Assembly (NCBI RefSeq): GCF_041381155.1
Contig: NC_091135.1
Span: 2,796,490 to 2,860,489, forward strand
Source: Argopecten irradians
Lineage: Eukaryota > Mollusca > Bivalvia > Pectinida > Pectinidae
Length of the DNA stretch: 64,000 nt
Direction: 5' to 3'
The position numbers and the translations under genes are program-made. The notes under the pieces were generated by a model. It did no database searches. It saw only the letters and a program-made list of their open reading frames with translations, and had not been told where the DNA came from. Each line of letters begins with the position of its first letter. Within the stretch, counting starts at the first letter, position 1. Positions 59,001-64,000 of this stretch are shown piece after piece.

Positions 59001-62000
59001 TTACCTATAAAAACTCATATAATTCTAAACTCAAAGTCAGTTTATATAGTATTGAATAAAACGGTTTCATCGCCACACACTCTTTACCACGGGGATATAC
59101 ACCATGTCCATGTACTGTGATCGAAGCGTTTCTTTTGTGTCTATTACTCAGTAAAACTGTTTAATTTTCTAATTATATAATAATACTAACATGGAATTCA
59201 AATATGATTATTGACAATAAAGATAAATCAAGTTTTGATGATCTACTTACAGGTAACGTCTATTTTCATTATTAAAACTGCTACATTCAGTTAGTTATTT
59301 TGCAAATTTAAAGAAGTATTTGCCATTAATGTATCTAAATCTGAAATGATACATCACTGAGTTTCCCGAAAAAAAATAAACTTAAAATCTAAAACGACAT
59401 AATATGTTAAAGTGATGAGATTTACATTTTTTAGCATGAATCAACATAAATGTTTATCAGAAGTGTTAGCCCTGCAAATAATTGAACTACTGTAGGTTTG
59501 TAACATGACCCGTGTAACCTGGTAACTCTTCCCTCTCAAACCATACAGTTACAGAATCCCATTTTATTCACTCTCTTCACTGTAAATATGCTCTACAATT
59601 ACAAAATAAATCATTAGAACAGGACATATTAGTGAAGCTACTTCAAATGCAAAACAGCTTATTGTGGTCATAAAACACCCAAATGTTTTGTAATTTTGAT
59701 TATGTAAAACTTAATTTTTCTACGAAGTATCACTAAATAAATCAATTTGAAATCATATCAAGCGTTACAGATGAGTATTGGATTATACATTAATGTTTTG
59801 CACCGTTAGATTCGTGATAAATGATCCAAAATAAGCATATTCTTAACATTATGTAACGTTACTAAAAATAGACCATGCTATATTATAACCTTTAAACGAC
59901 AAATTTTTACCGGTCCACAATTTTTCTGAAATTTTCATAATATTTACTTCAGGTAATGAGCCAACTTTTTAGAAAATATTTTTGGTGCACTCAAACTGAA
60001 AGTGGGTGAATCACCATTGTTAATTATTGACATGGCCGAAAATAACACCCAAAATTTCGATATTTTCTGTATTTAAAATGAAGCCAAAATTTTATTTGTC
60101 ATATTTCGCCTTCATATTTGTGATCATAATATGTATTTTTTATACTCTTCAGAAAATAAAACAGTTTTATGACATACAACATTATTTTTATACCATTTTG
60201 GATCAAAAAGGGAATCCTGTCATACACCTCTACTGGGCAACATTAATTTGGCCATAGCACAGGCCCCTGGGACCTTTTGAATTTTTTTAAACGTATTTCA
60301 AGGGTTTGCATTTATATTGCTACATATTACATTTAATTTCAATAAAATTGGTTAGTGGGCAAATTTCCATTGTTCGTGAAAGAGGTCCTTTCAAGGTTTT
60401 CTTAATCATTGATATCACTATTTTTTTTAAAATCATATTCTGGTATAAAAGAAATTTTGAATGCAAACTGTGTGAATACGCGTATCAAACAACATTTGTT
60501 TCATACCCATTTCATTCTGGAAATTTAAATATAGTAAATTCAGTAGTTACAATTAATTTTCCACTTTCCAATTTATACTTACTAAATAAAATTAATTTAC
60601 GGACACGATTCCATAAACTTTCCGAAGGATTTTTTTTTCAAATCAATACGCAACGTAAATATTTCTATTGTGACGTCACGATAACATCAGATTTTGCGCC
60701 ATCCTCGGATTTGTCAACTTGGTCAGCGAATCAGAGAGCCAGATTTAGTGTGAAAACAAAAAAGATAAAACAATTATATGTATATGAACAATGAGAATTA
60801 TTTTTTTAGGATCTTTATGAAAAACAAAAGGATATTTTGATAATGCTAAAAAGCAAAGACAGCTTATTACGTCACCACTATCTGATACTGTTAAACGTTT
60901 TGCTGGTAAGACCACTATGACGTTATGTCATAACCAGCGTCAGAAAACAATGACTGATTAATTGATTGACATTGGGATTATAACTTAATCTACTAAACAC
61001 GTCCGATTTTCACCATGTTTGAAAACAAATTTGATCTTTTATGAAACTCGTTGGCAAAGTTACTTAGAATTAGTTTATTCACATGCTAATATTGTCAGCA
61101 ATGCAATATTGATTTTATGTTCAAAATCCAAGTGATTTTTGTTCTTAATCTTACAAAATAGTAATCTTTGTCATCTATTATAAATCAGGCAGTTAACAAT
61201 AATCTGGAAATATAATCTAATTTCATATGTTACACCGATCTCCATTGGTTAGATCTTTGAGGTTATTTTTCAATAAATCGAAAGAATTGTACGTCACGTA
61301 TTATGACGTCATAAACACAAAACGTTTTCGCAGGGGATTTTAAAAGCGGCACAGTCATTGGCCAAACTGAATTATTGGATAAGATACCATTGCACAACAA
61401 CTTAATTTGTTTTATTGCAAAGGTCACTAAAATTGCGAAAATGTATGCCTTATTAGTACCTGAGCGAGTTATCTGAATTAAATCATAGGCATTATTCTCA
61501 CTATCTTTTGGGGTTATGAAGTCATAGACAAAAAACGGACAGACATTCTTTTTCATAGACGCGAAGCGTCTATGAGGAATGTCCTTCTGGTTTTTGTTTC
61601 AAATAGTTTTGAAACTTGTCTGTAGGATTTCACAGAAAAGCCAGAGATGACTGTCTATACCGGACCGTCCTTTACCGGACAACAGAAAACATTTAATAAA
61701 GCTGACGCAGACCTCGTCGGAACTAACTTTCAGGATACCATCACTTCTGTGGTCGTCGAGAGCGGAGCGTAAGTGTATACACAAAATATCGATTCAGATA
61801 CAATATATGTTTATTTAAATGCGCTCTAAAAGCAAATCACTTAATTTGAATACCTGTAGGAATCCTTAGTTTTTTTTGTTTCAGTGTTCACATTATCGCC
61901 ATTTTGTAGGCGTTGTAACCCCACACACCCGCATTCGCTTATATTTTGTATTTACTTTATCAACTATTTACTATGCAATTATATTCCTTTCGCTTAGAAT

Positions 62001-62311
62001 GTTGAAGAAAAAATCCATTTTTATAGCATGGGTTTGTGTTTGTGTAACGATACTAAATAAGAATTTAAATAAAAACACAAAAAAAACTCGCTAAAACTCA
62101 TGTATTTATAGATCACTGTTATCATAAGATACTAATTGTTTGATTATGTCCCTCTTCTTCTTGTAGCTGGATAGCCTACCGTGACATCAATTATCAAAGA
62201 CCCCAGTACCTCTTCACCAGAGGAAGTTTCAACGGAACGTCGTCTGAGGGTCACTTCCAGAACAACGCCATATCATCCCTGAAGCCTATTGCTCATAGCT
62301 GTCCTTGCTGA
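56017..62311 (+). CDS. Cry4: beta/gamma-crystallin copy, open but with a -1/+1 frame-shifted segment
   Basis: Exons 56017-56046, 56767-56884, 57240-57352, 61626-61768 and 62167-62311 join to 182 aa. Exon 2 is 118 nt (119 in Cry2): one A is missing from a run after GFRK. Exon 3 is 113 nt (112 in Cry2): one A is added at WEG. The two shifts cancel. Residues up to about 40 (ITIYDKRDCEGALKD and on) and from about 69 (GQTVNLPEFCTAYLKPIEV) are normal, but about 28 residues between are read out of frame without a stop, replacing the Greek key 2 signature. Keys 3 (YTGPSFTG, QDTITS) and 4 (YRDINYQR, NNAISS) are good, though the last key-4 glycine is arginine. The first donor is GTAAAT rather than GTAAGT, and a 3-kb element lies in intron 3. 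It may be a pseudogene or express a protein with a damaged first domain. Confidence 0.7.
57392..60391. mobile_element. 3-kb element with about 530-bp terminal inverted repeats in Cry4 intron 3
   Basis: The arms 57392-57918 and 59862-60391 are inverted copies with high but imperfect identity; the outermost shared bases are AAAGGACCTCTTTCACGAAC. Cry2 and Cry3 lack it: their intron reads straight from GGTTATAAAA to the AAGG...TTTCTTAAGCA region. A target duplication is not clear because both flanks are A/T runs. The 1.9-kb centre is AT-rich without a frame longer than about 60 codons, so no transposase is present. The superfamily is undetermined. Two open frames at the right end (60027-60257, 60306-60794) are chance frames. 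Confidence 0.85.
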
Positions 62312-62466
62312 GATAGACGTAACGAGGACGAGGTCAAGCAACCAAGTTTATTCAATATCCGATGTGATTGCTGAATATAAACTAAAATCATTCATGTCCT
62401 CTTTAAGCGTGGTACTGATGATATTCTGGACAATGTTACTGCATGAAACTAGTAGATCAATAAATG

Positions 62467-63379
62467 ACTTTTCAATTTCAGATTTGTTTTCTTTATTTTC
62501 TCACTGATATCAGGGGATCCGGAATTGGGCAACTGAAGTTATCAGATTCTATATAGCGACGGTGCAAAAATAATGTAGAAATGTATTTATAGAATGGACG
62601 GATATTTTTTCTGGTATAACCACCGTAAATCGTGTCTGGTAACAATATAAGCATTTTTTAAAGTTTGTTTGTCATATGAATAGAGATCCACGCACGTTGG
62701 ATAAAAGCATGTAAAATTGCGTATGATCAGAGTGCACTGCAGAAATGTTCCGGGTAAATTATATTGCTAATTAGCTACCTTGATCCTAGGCATATTTTAC
62801 AAAAAGATTGGATGATATTGTCATGAATTATATAAATATCTGATTAGATCATATTTAAAATATTCTTAAACAGGTACACTCCATTATTTTGATATACCAA
62901 CATATACATACTATGACGATTAGTTAATGATCTTTACCACGATCACTTACAATTCCTGGACTTGATGAAGCTATAAATACTTACTGGATATAGTAATAAA
63001 TATCAATAAATATCAATATCACCAATCTACATCAACACTGCCATCTTGGTATACTAATGACAAAATTTCATTTATCCAACATCATTAAATAACCTTCTGG
63101 TATCTCCACAACAACAACGAACAACATACACATAGAAAAGCAAAATAAACTAATTCTGCACTCAAATGCAAAGTTATTATATGTATAGATTCTAAAGAAA
63201 TGAAACCATTTCGGGACGCAAAAACGTCATATCTTAATGGAAAATCTAAAAAAAGTTCCTATCTGATTAAACTATATCGTCCAATAAAAGGTGGAAAATT
63301 TGCACATAATGTTTAACATATCCATAACATTCCACTTCTATTCCCCATCAAGATCAACTATGTCTACTCAATGGTAACA
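62467..63379 (+). other. Downstream flank of Cry4
   Basis: Matches the flanks after Cry2 and Cry3 with several deletions (the counterpart of 26000-26170 is missing) and one insertion near 63145-63245. No gene. Confidence 0.6.
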
Positions 63380-63636
63380 AATGATTTATTTCGCTCTAAT
63401 TCAATAGATTACCAGCAATGCCAACGTGGGCATCCTATTGAGGATGCCCATCACTTCTTCTTTACATGTTATAATTACGTTGACCAGACAATTCAATTAT
63501 TTCGAACTTTAAACAACTTCATTCCTTTAGACCTGCAGCTGCTTACTACATGGAAGTCCAGATTTATCTCTTGAAGATAACATTACAATATGTCAGAGCA
63601 CTCAACAGTATATAACTGACTGTAATAGGTTTTAAC
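63380..63636 (+). mobile_element. LINE ORF2 C-terminal end
   Basis: Encodes NDLFRSNSIDYQQCQRG, then EDAHHFFFTCYNY, the Cys/His region near the end of CR1/L2-type non-LTR retrotransposon ORF2. After about 63550 the family-like ending continues in another frame (SPDLSLEDNITICQ to NRF and stop at about 63634), so there is one frameshift. Upstream, the fragment merges into unit flank. The equivalent place after Cry2 and Cry3 diverges from here on. Confidence 0.65.
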
Positions 63637-63873
63637 CCCCTCACTCCTCCTTGTCGTTTCCTATTTATAATATGAACTGGCGAACGAAGAGAAACGTAAT
63701 TAAGAAAGCAACAGATTGACAGGAGAAAGATACCAAGGCACGGGATATGATGAACTTTAAGTAAAACAACGAGAAAAGAACAGAGATCAGTACAACTTCA
63801 GTCGTCAGCATCGGGAGTGATCACAAATACATACACTTCAATAAATTAGGTAATTATATACATTTATTAAAAT

Positions 63874-63876
<3 letters not shown>

Positions 63877-63967
<91 letters not shown>
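63877..63967 (+). repeat. (CT)n microsatellite
   Basis: About 45 uninterrupted CT units. The 34 bases after it open another copy of the GGCA(T/C)GTTA(G/A)TAG(C/T)CAAGACTA repeat found at 26685 and 43740. Confidence 0.95.
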
Positions 63968-63969
<2 letters not shown>

Positions 63970-64000
63970 GACGTTTGGCACGTTAATAGTCAAGACTAAC

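Noticed and set aside
60027-60794. Plus-strand frames of 76 and 162 codons
   Set aside because: They run through a terminal inverted repeat and crystallin intron DNA; no homology and no matching frame in other copies.
1-64000. CRISPR arrays, tRNA or rRNA genes
   Set aside because: No regular repeat-spacer arrays and no complete tRNA or rRNA sequence seen; the only tRNA-related signals are SINE fragments and a primer site.

Overview
The window is animal nuclear DNA, AT-rich, with spliced genes, long non-coding stretches and many mobile-element insertions. It most likely comes from a mollusc, probably a bivalve. The main pointer is a tRNA-type SINE body (perfect 11-bp target duplication at 5052-5200; fragments at 18157, 37588 and 54105) that I recognise as common in molluscan genomes. 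The species cannot be named from the sequence.

Layout. At 2100-4901 (minus) lie four exons of a concentrative nucleoside transporter (SLC28/CNT) covering its C-terminal half; the N-terminal exons are not visible. The rest of the window is dominated by a four-copy beta/gamma-crystallin family. Cry1 (minus, 6447-8827) faces Cry2 (plus, 22145-25257) across a 13-kb repeat-filled spacer. Cry2, Cry3 (39454-42312) and Cry4 (56017-62311) are direct tandem copies of a unit of about 9 kb once later insertions are subtracted. The gene model is a short leader exon followed by one exon per Greek key (four keys, two domains).

Only Cry2 keeps all five exons in one undisturbed frame (183 aa). Cry1 and Cry3 each lost the first Greek-key exon, with different breakpoints. 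Cry4 carries a -1 shift in exon 2 cancelled by a +1 shift in exon 3, so it stays open with about 28 altered residues. The TATA box and its flank are recognisable in all four, so the copies probably began with the same expression program. Canonical-looking calcium-binding motifs are seen only in the second domain.

The tandem units act as each other's empty sites and so date the insertions. A BEL/Pao LTR retrotransposon (26997-34886) looks whole and young, with nearly identical LTRs. A Ty3/gypsy element (46165-53537) is broken, has LTRs a few percent apart, and has integrase upstream of reverse transcriptase, the order of the Gmr1-like group. Unit A also holds a 1.0-kb TTAA-target DNA transposon and a 1.15-kb element with hAT-like ends. 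Cry4 intron 3 holds a 3-kb element with about 530-bp inverted terminal repeats. The spacer at 10.7-17.5 kb contains minisatellites, a 1-kb almost G-free ACAAC-type array and a nest of inverted and direct repeats. No RNA gene, CRISPR array or prokaryotic feature was seen.
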